A stretch of DNA of 64,000 nt from Streptomyces camelliae (lineage in GTDB: Bacteria > Actinomycetota > Actinomycetes > Streptomycetales > Streptomycetaceae): contig NZ_CP115300.1 in assembly GCF_027625935.1 (NCBI RefSeq), positions 2,666,001 to 2,730,000 on the forward strand, read 5' to 3'. The position numbers were made by a program, and so were the translations under genes. The first letter of the stretch is position 1. Every line of letters starts with the position of its first letter. The notes under the pieces are model-generated. The model saw only the letters and a list, made by a program, of their open reading frames with translations. It made no database searches and was not told the origin of the DNA. Positions 1 to 11,436 of the stretch are shown piece by piece.

Positions 1-2743
1 CGGCGGGGCGGGCGAGCACGGCGAGGGCGCAGTGGCGCAAGCGCTCGCGGTCGGCCTCCGTGCGCGCGTGCGGGGCCGCGCGCAGCCCGAACGCCACGGC
101 CGCCGCCCGGCGCGCGGGGCGCTCGTCGTGCGCCCAGCGGTCGACGGCCCGGCACACGGCCGACGGCTCGTCCTCGGCGAGCGTGGCGAGCAGTTCGTCG
201 GCGCGCCGGTGGGCGGCGGCCACCAGGAGGTCGGTGAGGGTGTCCGGCGCGCCGTGCCGGTGGGTGTGCAACAGCGCCTGCGCGGCGGTCGCGACGGTGG
301 CGTGCGGGGTCGCGGGCAGGGGCCGTTCGTCGTCGAACCAGCGGATCAGCTCCGGCTGGACGACGGCGGGTGCGGCGGCGAGCAGCCCGGCCACGGCGTC
401 GAGGTGGCGTCCGCCGGGCCCCGGGGCCGCCTGGTCGGCCAGCACGAGCCGGCGCAGCAGGTCCAGCCGTTCGGCGTCCGGGAGGGGCAGCTCGGTCCAG
501 AAGACGGGCGCGAACTCGGCCGGTACGGGCCGCCGCGCCCGGCTCCAGGCCACGATCCGGTCGGCGAGCAGGCGCAGCACCTCGGTGTACGGCGTCGCGT
601 CCGGGACCTGCAGGAGCGTGCGGGCGAGCAGCCGGGCGGCCCACCAGGAGCCGGGGTCCTGGTCCAGGGCGTCGGTCAAGTCGCGTAGCCGCGCCGCGAG
701 TTGGCGGGAGCCGTGCTGCCTCGCCAGGAGCAGCAGGGCCTGGACGACGGGGCCGACGCGATGGTGCGGGACGGGGACGGGGGCCGGCTGCCGGGGCGTG
801 TGGGGGCGGTGGACCAGGGCGTGCAGGGCCTCGTCCAGGTCGAGGTGCATGCCCTGGATCCAGTCGGCGAGCTCCTCGTGCGCGAAGCGGTAGCCGGTGC
901 CGGCCGGGACGAGCAGGCCCTCGGTGAGGACGGCGGACGCCCAGCCGGTGCCGCCGCCGAGCCGCGCCGGGGCGGGTCCCCAGGGGAACACCGCCTCGAA
1001 CGACTCCCGGTCCAGCTCGCCCTGCCCGGGCCCGAGGCTGCGTCGCGCGGCCTCGTGCACCTGCCCGGCGACCCGCGCGGCGAGCCGGCGTACGGCCGTA
1101 CCCCGCAGTCCGCTCTCGGCGGCGAGGCGCACCGCGATGCGCAGACACATCAGGTCCAGGTGGGCCGCGAACACCTCGTGCCGGTCGACGGGCCCGGCGG
1201 CGGCCGGGGCGTCCGGAGTGGCGGCGCGGACCTCGGACAGCAGCCGGAGCGCGAGCGGATGCCGGGCGTCACGCTCGGCCAGGGCGCCCTCCGGGATGCC
1301 GTACCGGGCACGGACCCGCCGGGCCTCGTCGGGGGTGAGGGCGGTCAGGCGGACGCAGGGTGGGAGGAGGGGCGTGGGGGTGGTGGCGAGGCCGGCCGGC
1401 GGAGCCTGCGCGCCGCGCGGCGCGTGCAGCAGATCCGGTGGGAAGCCCGCTCCGGCCCGCTCCCAGTACTCCTCCCGGCAGGCCACCACCAGGTGGGTGC
1501 CGGTCTCGCGGAGCCAGGCGGTCGTGCCCTGGATCCATTCGGCCAGGCGGTGGGCCAGGACGGGGGGCATCTCCTCGGGGCCGTCCAGCAGGAGGAGCAG
1601 GGGGCGGCCGGCCGTCGCGGCGAGGTGGGCCACGCGCTCGGGGGTGTGGTCGCCGAGGTCGGCGGGGTGGCCGCCGCGTGCGGCGGCGACGATACGGGCG
1701 GCGCGCTCCAGGGTGCGGCGGGCCGCGTCGGCCACGGAGCCGTCGGCGTCCGCCAGGTCGGCGCCGCGCAGCCACAGCGTGGGCGCGGGCCGCTCGGTAC
1801 GGGCCCGGCGTGCGGCCAGGGCCGCGAGCTCCGTCGTACGGCCGCTGCCCGGGGCGCCGACGAGGGCGAGTACCCTCCGGTCGCCGTCCGTGAAGGCCGC
1901 CAACTCCCTTGCCGGGAGGGCGCGTTCGACGGGCTCCGGGCCGGACTGCGGGACGGCCTGGCCGACCGAGGTGGCGGTCAGCTCCAGGATGCCGGCCGGG
2001 TTGAGGTCGGCGCCGTAGGCGGGCACGGTCGCCGCGTTGCGGGCGAGCAGCTCGCCGAGGGGGCCGTCGGCGGGCCGCAGCGGGACCGCGAAGGCCGCGT
2101 CGCGCTGCGCGGAGTGCAGGGCCGTGCCGACGACGCCGAGGACCGCGCCGGTCCGCGCGTCCAGCACCGGTGCGCCCGCCGCGCCGCCGCCGAGCCGCAG
2201 CGCGTCCCGGCCGCCGGTGCCGATGGCCAGCTCCAGCGCGTCCTGGAGCAGATGGAAGCGGTCGGTGGCGGTGTACGTCGCCTCGGTGGCGGCCAGCACC
2301 CGCGCCTGACGCCAGCAGCCCGCGGGGAGCCGTACATACGTACCGGCGTCGATCCGCTCCCGCACGGTCAGCGGCAGCGGGACCAGGCCCAGCCCCTCGG
2401 TGCGGATGAGGGCCAGGTCACGGTCGGGCAGCGGGATGACGGCGGAGGCGTCCACGACACGGACGCGCTCGCCCGTGCCCTCGTCGGCGGCGTGCAGCAC
2501 GAGCCGGGGCAGACCGTCGACGGCCTCGTGGCTGGTGAGCAGGGTGCCGTCGTGATCGGCGAGGAAACCGATGCCCCGGGGGCGGCCGGCCAGGTCGCGG
2601 ATCTGGACCAGCGCGGGAGTGGGGTCGGGCGGAGCGTGAGGCGGGGCGGGGGTGCGGCCGGTGCCGTCCGGCGTTTCCCGTTCCCCCGTACCGTCCGCCG
2701 GCTCCCCGCGACCGCTTCCGGTGCGCGGGCCCCGTCCCGCCAT
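1..2743 (-). CDS. Trypsin-like (inactive) + P-loop NTPase protein, 3' end outside window
   Basis: Reading in from the right, the protein begins MAGRGPRTGSG at 2743 and stays open to base 1, so at least 914 residues are visible and the C-terminus is missing. Residues about 45-220 have the shape of a trypsin-like peptidase: GIGFLADHDGTLLTSHEAV, then GGGAAGAPVLD. In active members the last motif is GxSGxPV; here the serine position is Ala, and the usual TNAHVV is TSHEAV, so proteolysis looks unlikely. A nucleotide-binding domain follows with GAPGSGRTTEL (Walker A with Arg in place of Lys) and a Walker B-like PLLLLLDGPEE, then a helical, Ala/Leu/Arg-rich region to the window edge. This architecture is typical of actinobacterial STAND-like sensor or effector ATPases. 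Function is not known; a regulatory or defence role is inference only. Confidence 0.75.
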   Translation of the reverse strand, partial: MAGRGPRTGSGRGEPADGTGERETPDGTGRTPAPPHAPPDPTPALVQIRDLAGRPRGIGFLADHDGTLLTSHEAVDGLPRLVLHAADEGTGERVRVVDASAVIPLPDRDLALIRTEGLGLVPLPLTVRERIDAGTYVRLPAGCWRQARVLAATEATYTATDRFHLLQDALELAIGTGGRDALRLGGGAAGAPVLDARTGAVLGVVGTALHSAQRDAAFAVPLRPADGPLGELLARNAATVPAYGADLNPAGILELTATSVGQAVPQSGPEPVERALPARELAAFTDGDRRVLALVGAPGSGRTTELAALAARRARTERPAPTLWLRGADLADADGSVADAARRTLERAARIVAAARGGHPADLGDHTPERVAHLAATAGRPLLLLLDGPEEMPPVLAHRLAEWIQGTTAWLRETGTHLVVACREEYWERAGAGFPPDLLHAPRGAQAPPAGLATTPTPLLPPCVRLTALTPDEARRVRARYGIPEGALAERDARHPLALRLLSEVRAATPDAPAAAGPVDRHEVFAAHLDLMCLRIAVRLAAESGLRGTAVRRLAARVAGQVHEAARRSLGPGQGELDRESFEAVFPWGPAPARLGGGTGWASAVLTEGLLVPAGTGYRFAHEELADWIQGMHLDLDEALHALVHRPHTPRQPAPVPVPHHRVGPVVQALLLLARQHGSRQLAARLRDLTDALDQDPGSWWAARLLARTLLQVPDATPYTEVLRLLADRIVAWSRARRPVPAEFAPVFWTELPLPDAERLDLLRRLVLADQAAPGPGGRHLDAVAGLLAAAPAVVQPELIRWFDDERPLPATPHATVATAAQALLHTHRHGAPDTLTDLLVAAAHRRADELLATLAEDEPSAVCRAVDRWAHDERPARRAAAVAFGLRAAPHARTEADRERLRHCALAVLARPA

Positions 2744-2996
2744 GCCGTACCTCCCCGCCCGTACCCGTGCCCTGTGCACGACGGTAGGCGCGCGGTGATC
2801 GGCGCGACAGATCGCGTGGCGAACGCGCCCCCGTCCGCTCCCCCGGTTCACTCCGAGCGCCTGCCCGGACGGGTGAATAGGCGGGTGCCGCTGGATAACC
2901 CTAGAGGTGGGGGAACCGAGGGGGGACCGTGGAGCGGCGGCAGGGGCCCGCCCCGTGGCCGGCCGCCGCTCCACGGGCGACACGCAAGCATCCGTC
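2744..2996. other. Intergenic region between truB and the NTPase gene
   Basis: About 250 bases without a convincing gene. It holds the truB terminator hairpin (listed separately) and must carry the promoter of the leftward NTPase gene. I see no clear -35/-10 pair. Confidence 0.5.
2927..2976 (-). terminator. Hairpin terminator after truB
   Basis: A 15-bp perfect inverted repeat (2927-2941 against 2962-2976; core GGAGCGGCGGC) with a 20-base loop lies just past the truB stop. There is no T-run, as is usual in Streptomyces. Confidence 0.6.
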
Positions 2997-3902
2997 TCAG
3001 CCGAAGACGGCCAGGCTCTTGGCCTTGCCCTTCTGTTCCTCGACGAGCGCCAGGAAGCGTTCCTCGGTGTCGAAGACGGCGACGGGGCCGGCGCCCGCGT
3101 ACGCGTCGGGCATCTCCAGCCGGACGCCGTTCAGCAGCAGCCGGGCCCGCCTGGCGTCCACCTGCCAGCGCGGAAAGGCAGCCGAGGCGGCCTCGGCGAC
3201 CGGCATCACGGTCAGCTCCTGCTGGAGCTGGTCCAGCGTCTTCGCCGCGTCCAGCTTGTACGGCCCGACGCGCGTCCGGCGCAGCGCGGTGAGGTGGCCG
3301 CCGACGCCGAGGTCGGCGCCCAGGTCGCGGGCGAGGGCACGGATGTAGGTGCCGGAGGAGCAGACGACCGAGACGACCAGGTCGAGGACCTGGGTGCCGT
3401 CCTCGGCGACCGCGTCCCGGACGTCGTACACCGTGAAGGAGGAGACCGTCACCGGGCGGGCCGGGATCGCGAAGTCCTCGCCCTCGCGGGCCCGCTTGTA
3501 CGACCGCACGCCGTCGATCTTGATGGCGCTGACCTTGGACGGCACCTGCATGATGTCGCCGGTCAGCTTGGCGATGCCGGTGTCGATGGCGTCCCGGGTC
3601 ACCTTGGAGGCGTCGGCGGACGAGGTGATCTCGCCCTCGGCGTCGTCGGTGACCGTGTTCTGGCCCAGGCGGATGGTGCCCAGGTACTCCTTCTCGGTCA
3701 GCGCGAGGTGACCGAGGAGCTTGGTGGCGCGCTCGACACCGAGGACCAGGACGCCGGTCGCCATCGGGTCGAGGGTGCCGGCGTGGCCGACGCGGCGGGT
3801 CCGGGCGATCCCGCGCATCTTGGCGACCACGTCGTGCGAAGTGAAACCCGACGGCTTGTCGACGATGACGAGGCCGTCGGGCGGGGTGGGCTTGCTGGTC
3901 AT
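2997..3902 (-). CDS. truB: tRNA pseudouridine(55) synthase TruB
   Basis: 301 residues, normal for the family. It isomerises U55 in the T-loop of tRNA to pseudouridine. The N-terminal GLVIVDKPSGFTSHDVV and the catalytic motif GHAGTLDPMATGVL (Asp45) are textbook TruB; RVGPYKLD and the C-terminal PUA-like tail (RLLLNGVRLEMP) follow. The ATG at 3902 overlaps the stop of rbfA by four bases, so the two are translationally coupled. It is the last gene of the DUF503-rbfA-truB group and is followed by a hairpin terminator. Confidence 0.97.
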   Translation of the reverse strand: MTSKPTPPDGLVIVDKPSGFTSHDVVAKMRGIARTRRVGHAGTLDPMATGVLVLGVERATKLLGHLALTEKEYLGTIRLGQNTVTDDAEGEITSSADASKVTRDAIDTGIAKLTGDIMQVPSKVSAIKIDGVRSYKRAREGEDFAIPARPVTVSSFTVYDVRDAVAEDGTQVLDLVVSVVCSSGTYIRALARDLGADLGVGGHLTALRRTRVGPYKLDAAKTLDQLQQELTVMPVAEAASAAFPRWQVDARRARLLLNGVRLEMPDAYAGAGPVAVFDTEERFLALVEEQKGKAKSLAVFG

Positions 3903-4351
3903 TCGGCGCTGTCGTCCGTCTCCTCGTCGGCACCCGGCTTCTTGTACGGGTCCGCCTCACCGGCGTACGTGGCGCCCGCGGACGCCTCGCGCACCGCGGC
4001 GTCGGACTGCCGGGCCCGGTCGAGGAGGTCCTCGATGGTCCGGGCGGTGTCCGGCAGAGCGTCTGCGACGAAGGTCAGGGTCGGCGTGAACTTCACGCCG
4101 GCGGCCCTGCCGACCTCCGACCGGAGGATGCCCTTGGCGCTCTCCAGACCGGCGGCTGCGGCCTGCCGCTCCTCGTCGTCGCCGTAGACCGTGTAGAAGA
4201 CGGTCGCCTCCCGCAGGTCACCCGTGACCCGGGTGTCCGTGATGGTGACGTGCGAGCCGAGCCGCGGGTCCTTGATCCCGCGCTGCAGCTTCTGGGCCAC
4301 CACCTCTCGGATGAGGTCCGCCAGCCTTTTCGCCCGCGCGTTGTCGGCCAC
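3899..4351 (-). CDS. rbfA: 30S ribosome-binding factor A
   Basis: 150 residues starting with GTG. The protein binds the 30S subunit late in assembly and helps 16S rRNA 5'-end maturation and cold growth. The start MADNARAKRLADLIREVVAQ, GIKDPRLGSHVTITDTRVTGD and the KH-like core with LRSEVGRAAGVKFTPTLTF are diagnostic. It has an acidic, low-complexity tail of about 30 residues ending ETDDSAE, a common actinobacterial extension. It overlaps truB and is preceded by a DUF503 gene. Confidence 0.96.
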   Translation of the reverse strand: MADNARAKRLADLIREVVAQKLQRGIKDPRLGSHVTITDTRVTGDLREATVFYTVYGDDEERQAAAAGLESAKGILRSEVGRAAGVKFTPTLTFVADALPDTARTIEDLLDRARQSDAAVREASAGATYAGEADPYKKPGADEETDDSAE

Positions 4352-4427
4352 TGGTCCGTCTCCCGTTCTTTCTTCTTCTTGCGTTCTGTGCTCGGTCGTC
4401 GGCGTTCCGTCGGTCAGCCGTCGGCGT

Positions 4428-4721
4428 TCAGTCGTCTTCGCCGTGGAAACGGCGTCGTACCGACAGCAGTTCCACCTCGGGGCGGCCGGCGACCAGCCGT
4501 TCGCACCGGTCGAGTACGTCGCTCAGGTGCCCGGCGTCGCCGGAGACCATCGCCAGGCCGATGCAGGCCCTGCGATGGAGGTGCATGTGGTCCACCTCGG
4601 CCGCGCTCACCGCGTACTTCCGCTGGAGTTCGGCCACGATCGGGCGGACGACGGAGCGCTTCTCCTTCAGCGAGTGGACGTCGCCGAGGAGGAGGTCGAA
4701 GGACAGAGTCCCCACGTACAT
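4428..4721 (-). CDS. DUF503 (YlxP-like) protein
   Basis: 97 residues, the usual length of DUF503/YlxP proteins. It begins MYVGTLSFDLLLGDVHSLKEKRSVV and includes HMHLHRRACIGLAMVSGD. The family is encoded next to rbfA or infB in many Gram-positive bacteria, and the fold is ferredoxin-like; a ribosome-related function is suspected from context but not established. It is 76 bases upstream of rbfA and follows the strong hairpin after infB, so it probably has its own promoter in the 4722-4856 gap. Confidence 0.9.
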   Translation of the reverse strand: MYVGTLSFDLLLGDVHSLKEKRSVVRPIVAELQRKYAVSAAEVDHMHLHRRACIGLAMVSGDAGHLSDVLDRCERLVAGRPEVELLSVRRRFHGEDD

Positions 4722-4856
4722 GTGTATAGCCGGTTCACCCGCCGGTACGGGATCGATGGCCCCTTGGCCGTATGGCCGGGGACATCAAGAACGGTACCGC
4801 GTACCCGCCGGTGGCTCGACAGGGTTTACGCGGCACCCTTGGCTGCGCGGAACGGG

Positions 4857-4893
4857 GCGCTGGCCGGCGGAACAGCGTTCCGCCGGCCAGCGC
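4857..4893 (-). terminator. Very strong hairpin after infB
   Basis: A perfect 17-bp stem (GCGCTGGCCGGCGGAAC at 4857-4873 against 4877-4893) closed by a 3-base loop, 14 bases past the infB stop. It separates infB from the DUF503-rbfA-truB group, which are often assumed to be one operon. It could terminate transcription or stabilise the infB mRNA 3' end. Confidence 0.75.
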
Positions 4894-4906
4894 GAACCGT
4901 GGGCCG

Positions 4907-7987
<3,081 letters not shown>

Positions 7988-8134
7988 TTCGCTCCTTTGA
8001 GGTCCGGGTTGAAGCCGGACCGTCGCTAGTTCATGGGCGTACTCATCGCGTACTCATCGAGTGCTCATCGCAATCTCGACCTGCTTTCGACTCGCGAGGT
8101 ACCAGGCCGCACGGGGGGTTCCGCACGGCACGTC

Positions 8135-8431
8135 TTACGGTGTTGCCTCCTCGGCAACTGTTGTCTGCTCGACGTATCGACGCAACGCCTTTGTGTCGAG
8201 CGGCCCCGGGGCGCGCAGTGCCCGCGGGAACGCCCGGCGGCGAACCGCCTGGTCGAGACAGACCAGGGCGGGGTGTACATAGGCACCCCGGCCGGGCAGC
8301 GTACCGCGAGGATCGGGGGCGCATGCGTCCTCGATCCTCACGATCCGCAGGAGATCGTCCTTGGCCGCCCGCTCCCGGCACCCCACACAGGTGCGTTCAG
8401 GGCAGACTCCGGTGTGCGTCCGGCCAGACAC
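8135..8431 (-). CDS. ylxR: YlxR (DUF448) RNA-binding-type protein
   Basis: About 98 residues. The hallmark TCVGCRERAAKDDLLRIVR and GRGAYVHPALVCLDQAVRRRAFPRALR place it in DUF448/YlxR, a small basic protein encoded between nusA and infB across Firmicutes and Actinobacteria and thought to bind RNA. I chose the GTG at 8431 (VSGRTHTGVCPER); a TTG two codons upstream (8437) lies closer to the GAGGTAG ribosome site and is an alternative. Confidence 0.9.
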   Translation of the reverse strand: MSGRTHTGVCPERTCVGCRERAAKDDLLRIVRIEDACAPDPRGTLPGRGAYVHPALVCLDQAVRRRAFPRALRAPGPLDTKALRRYVEQTTVAEEATP

Positions 8432-8532
8432 AGTCAAGTCTACCTCCCCGTACCGACCTCACCCCTTTGGGGCAAAGATCGAACGGCTGTTGTCGTGATC
8501 TCAGCGGCCTGCGGCTGGGATTTATTCCCCGC

Positions 8533-9519
8533 CTACTCCCCGGCCTGCTCGGTGTCGGGCCGGATGTCGATGCGCCAGCCGGTGAGGCGGGCGGCGAGGC
8601 GGGCGTTCTGCCCCTCCTTGCCGATCGCCAGCGACAGCTGGTAGTCCGGCACGGTCACCCGGGCGGAGCGGGAGGCGAGGTCGACGACCTCCACCTTGCT
8701 CACCCGAGCGGGTGACAGGGCGTTCGCCACCATCTCCGCCGGGTCGTCCGACCAGTCGACGATGTCGATCTTCTCGCCGTTCAGCTCGCCCATCACGTTG
8801 CGCACCCGGCCGCCCATCGGGCCGATGCAGGCGCCCTTGGCGTTCAGACCCGAACGGGTGGACCGTACGGCGATCTTGGTGCGGTGGCCGGCCTCGCGGG
8901 CGATCGCCGCGATCTCGACCGACCCGTCGGCGATCTCCGGCACCTCCAGGGCGAAGAGCTTCTTCACCAGGTTGGGGTGCGTCCGGGACAGGGTCACCGA
9001 GGGGCCGCGCACGCCCTTCGCCACGCGAACGACGTACGACCGCAGGCGCATGCCGTGCGGGTAGGTCTCGCCGGGCACCTGCTCCTGCACCGGCAGGATG
9101 GCCTCCAGCTTGCCGATGTCGACCAGCACGTTCTTCGGGTCGCGGCCCTGCTGGACCACGCCGGTGACGATGTCGCCCTCGCGGCCCGCGTACTCACCGA
9201 GCGTGGCGTCGTCCTCGGCGTCGCGCAGGCGCTGCAGGATCACCTGCTTGGCGGTGGTGGCGGCGATGCGTCCGAAGCCCGACGGGGTGTCGTCGAACTC
9301 GCGCGCCTCCTGCCCCTCCTCCAGGTCCTCGGGGTCCTCCTTCGCCCACACGGTCACATGCCCGGTCTCCCGGTTGAGCTCCACGCGCGCGTGTCGGCGG
9401 CTTCCCTCGGTGCGGTGGTAGGCGATGAGGAGGGCCGACTCGATCGCCTCGACCAGCAGGTCGAAGGAGATCTCCTTCTCCCTGACCAAGCCCCGCAGGG
9501 CGCTCATGTCGATGTCCAC
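8533..9519 (-). CDS. nusA: Transcription termination/antitermination protein NusA
   Basis: 328 residues. It binds RNA polymerase and the nascent transcript to modulate pausing, termination and rRNA antitermination. N-terminal RNAP-binding domain ([21 protein letters not shown]), an S1 domain around residues 110-180 ([25 protein letters not shown]), then KH1 and KH2 ([42 protein letters not shown]). It lacks the acidic C-terminal repeats of E. coli NusA, as usual in actinobacteria. Start GTG at 9519 with GGAGGAG upstream, two bases after the rimP stop. Confidence 0.97.
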   Translation of the reverse strand: MDIDMSALRGLVREKEISFDLLVEAIESALLIAYHRTEGSRRHARVELNRETGHVTVWAKEDPEDLEEGQEAREFDDTPSGFGRIAATTAKQVILQRLRDAEDDATLGEYAGREGDIVTGVVQQGRDPKNVLVDIGKLEAILPVQEQVPGETYPHGMRLRSYVVRVAKGVRGPSVTLSRTHPNLVKKLFALEVPEIADGSVEIAAIAREAGHRTKIAVRSTRSGLNAKGACIGPMGGRVRNVMGELNGEKIDIVDWSDDPAEMVANALSPARVSKVEVVDLASRSARVTVPDYQLSLAIGKEGQNARLAARLTGWRIDIRPDTEQAGE

Positions 9520-9521
9520 GG

Positions 9522-10040
9522 CTACGCCTCCTCCTCTTCCTTCATGTCTTTCTTGTCCGTCTTGTCTTTGCGGCTGAACTCGACCTGCACGCGCGCCTTG
9601 GCGATCTCCGGGAAGGCGAGGCGGCGGGTGGTGGCCTTGCGGCCCTTCGCCCCGGGGACCTCCAGGTCCACGCCCTCGTCGTCGACGTCCAGGATCCGGG
9701 CGACCAGCTCGCCGCCCTCGGTCAGCTGGAACTTCACGAGCCGGTCCGTGGCGCGCACGAAGTGCCGCTGCTCGGTGAGGAGGCGCTCCGCGCCGGGGGT
9801 GCCGACCTCCAGGTCGTACGCCGCGTCGCCCATCGCGTCGGTCTCGTCGAGCTTCGCCGAGAGCGCACGGCTCACATCGGCGATGGCGTCCAGATCGGCT
9901 CCGGTGTCGGAGTCGACGACCACACGCAGCACCCGCTTGCGTCCGACGGAGTCCACGGCGATCTCTTCGAGATCCAGCCCCTGGGAGGTGACGAGCGGTT
10001 CCAGCAGCTCTCGCAGCCTCTCGCTCTGGGTGGTGCTCAT
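9522..10040 (-). CDS. rimP: Ribosome maturation factor RimP
   Basis: 172 residues. RimP acts in 30S subunit assembly. I start at ATG 10040 ([20 protein letters not shown]), which has GAGGAG 8 bases upstream; the longer open frame is only GC-rich read-through. The conserved [46 protein letters not shown] and a C-terminal SH3-like domain are present. The C-terminus is a charged tail rich in Lys, Asp and Glu ([16 protein letters not shown]). It is the first gene of the leftward nusA-infB operon. Confidence 0.95.
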   Translation of the reverse strand: MSTTQSERLRELLEPLVTSQGLDLEEIAVDSVGRKRVLRVVVDSDTGADLDAIADVSRALSAKLDETDAMGDAAYDLEVGTPGAERLLTEQRHFVRATDRLVKFQLTEGGELVARILDVDDEGVDLEVPGAKGRKATTRRLAFPEIAKARVQVEFSRKDKTDKKDMKEEEEA

Positions 10041-10372
10041 CCGGGTGACTCCTCGGCCGCGTGTGCTGTTGTGGGATGGGTCGCGTGTCTGGTCAAAGGG
10101 TATCCGGTCGCGGGGAGTGATGCGTGCTGCCTCCGGCGGGGGGCCGGTGCGCCTTCGAGCTCGGTGGGCTGGGGTTTTCGAGCGGGTGCGGGTTGTGGGG
10201 TTGTGGGGGCTGTTCGCGCCCACGCGGCGGAGCCGCATATCGATACAGCCCGCGCCCCTTGGGCGGGTCCACTGAGCCGGTGACATCAGGCGCGGGGGTG
10301 CGCGGGTACCGTGATCACGGCGGATCACCTTCCTGTCCGTGTGTTCGTACGAGGCCCCCGAGGACGTCAGCC
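10041..10372. promoter_or_regulatory. Divergent promoter region rimP / lipoprotein gene
   Basis: A 332-base gap between the leftward rimP operon and a rightward lipoprotein gene. It must contain both promoters. A short AT-richer stretch near 10237-10250 (GCATATCGATAC) stands out, but I cannot assign a sigma factor or operator. Confidence 0.5.
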
Positions 10373-10888
10373 GTGCCGTACCCCTCACCTTTGCGTGCCC
10401 CCTCGGGGCCGCGCAGAAGATCCCTGCTCGCCTCGGCCGCCGGGGCCGCCCTGCTGACGGGCTGCACGAGTGGTCCGGACTCCGGCGGCGACGGGAGCTC
10501 CTCGGTGCTCTCGCGGGCACGCGCGCGTGCGGCGCGGGACAGTGCGGGGCTGCTGGCGCGGTACGACGCCGTGCTCGCCGCGTATCCGGGGCTCGCGGAG
10601 CGGCTGCGGCCGCTGCGGGCCCAGGTGGCGGCGCACGTGCAGGCGTTCACGGACGGTACGGCGCCCACGCCCGCCCCCGCGAAGTCCTCGGCCTCCCCCT
10701 CCCCCGCGCCGGCCGTGCCGGCCACCGGGAAGGCCGCCCTCGCCGCACTGGCCGGCGCCGAGCGCACCCTCGCCGATCAGCGGGCCAAGGCCCTGCTGGA
10801 CGTGCCGGGCGAGCTGGCGCGGCTGCTGGCGTCGGTGGCGGCGGCCGGGGCCGCGCACGCGTATCTGCTGACCGAGGGGGCCAAGTGA
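10373..10888 (+). CDS. Putative lipoprotein paired with a DUF4439 protein
   Basis: 171 residues from a GTG with GAGGAC 7 bases upstream. The N-terminus has a twin-arginine-like PRRRSLLASAAG and a lipobox ALLTGC, so it is expected to be exported and lipid-anchored. The mature part is helical and Ala/Leu/Arg-rich with a Pro/Ser linker about residues 95-120. No enzyme motif is visible. It overlaps the next gene by GTGA, so the two products probably act together. Function unknown. Confidence 0.8.
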   Translation: MPYPSPLRAPSGPRRRSLLASAAGAALLTGCTSGPDSGGDGSSSVLSRARARAARDSAGLLARYDAVLAAYPGLAERLRPLRAQVAAHVQAFTDGTAPTPAPAKSSASPSPAPAVPATGKAALAALAGAERTLADQRAKALLDVPGELARLLASVAAAGAAHAYLLTEGAK

Positions 10889-11391
10889 GTGACGAGGCGA
10901 AGAAGGCCGAGCTGACCGCGTTGCAGGCGGCGCTGGCGGCCGAGCACGCGGCCGTGTACGGGTACGGCGTCGTCGGCGGGCGGATCGCCGCGGCGCGCCG
11001 GAGCGAGGCGCGGGCGGCATGGGACGCCCACCGGGCCCGCCGGGACGCGCTGGTGCGTGAGGTGCGCGATCTGGGCGGCGAGCCGGTCGCTGCGGACGCC
11101 GCGTACGCGCTGCCGTTCCCGGTGCCGGACTCGGCGGCCGCGGTACGGCTCGCCGCGCGGCTGGAGGAGCGGCTGGCCGGGGTGTACGCGGACCTGGTGC
11201 GGGCGGCGACGGGCGCGCGGCGCGGCTCGGCCGCCGGGGCGCTGCGGGAGGCCGCGGTGCGCGCGGTGCGCTGGAGCGGGGAGAGCGTAACCTTCCCTGG
11301 GCTCGCCGAGCGGGCCGCTGAGAACGGGGGGACGACCGGGACGGGTGCGGCCGGTACGGCGCCGTCGGCCTCCGCCTCGACGACACCCTGA
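10885..11391 (+). CDS. DUF4439 ferritin-like domain protein
   Basis: 168 residues, GTG start overlapping the stop of the lipoprotein gene. The core ALQAALAAEHAAVYGYGVVGGRI, the repeated helix with ARLEERLAGVYADLVRAA, and length match the DUF4439 four-helix, ferritin-like family. The C-terminus is a low-complexity Gly/Thr/Ala/Ser tail. The family lacks an assigned activity. Coupling to a lipoprotein suggests a shared membrane-side role, which is inference. Confidence 0.85.
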   Translation: MSDEAKKAELTALQAALAAEHAAVYGYGVVGGRIAAARRSEARAAWDAHRARRDALVREVRDLGGEPVAADAAYALPFPVPDSAAAVRLAARLEERLAGVYADLVRAATGARRGSAAGALREAAVRAVRWSGESVTFPGLAERAAENGGTTGTGAAGTAPSASASTTP

Positions 11392-11436
11392 CCCGCCCCC
11401 TACGGCACGACCCGGACTGGAAGGAAACGCTCGCGC

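Noticed and set aside
701-3292. Long open frame on the plus strand (863 codons)
   Set aside because: Antisense shadow of the NTPase and truB genes caused by high GC; composition is Gly/Arg-rich and no family fits.
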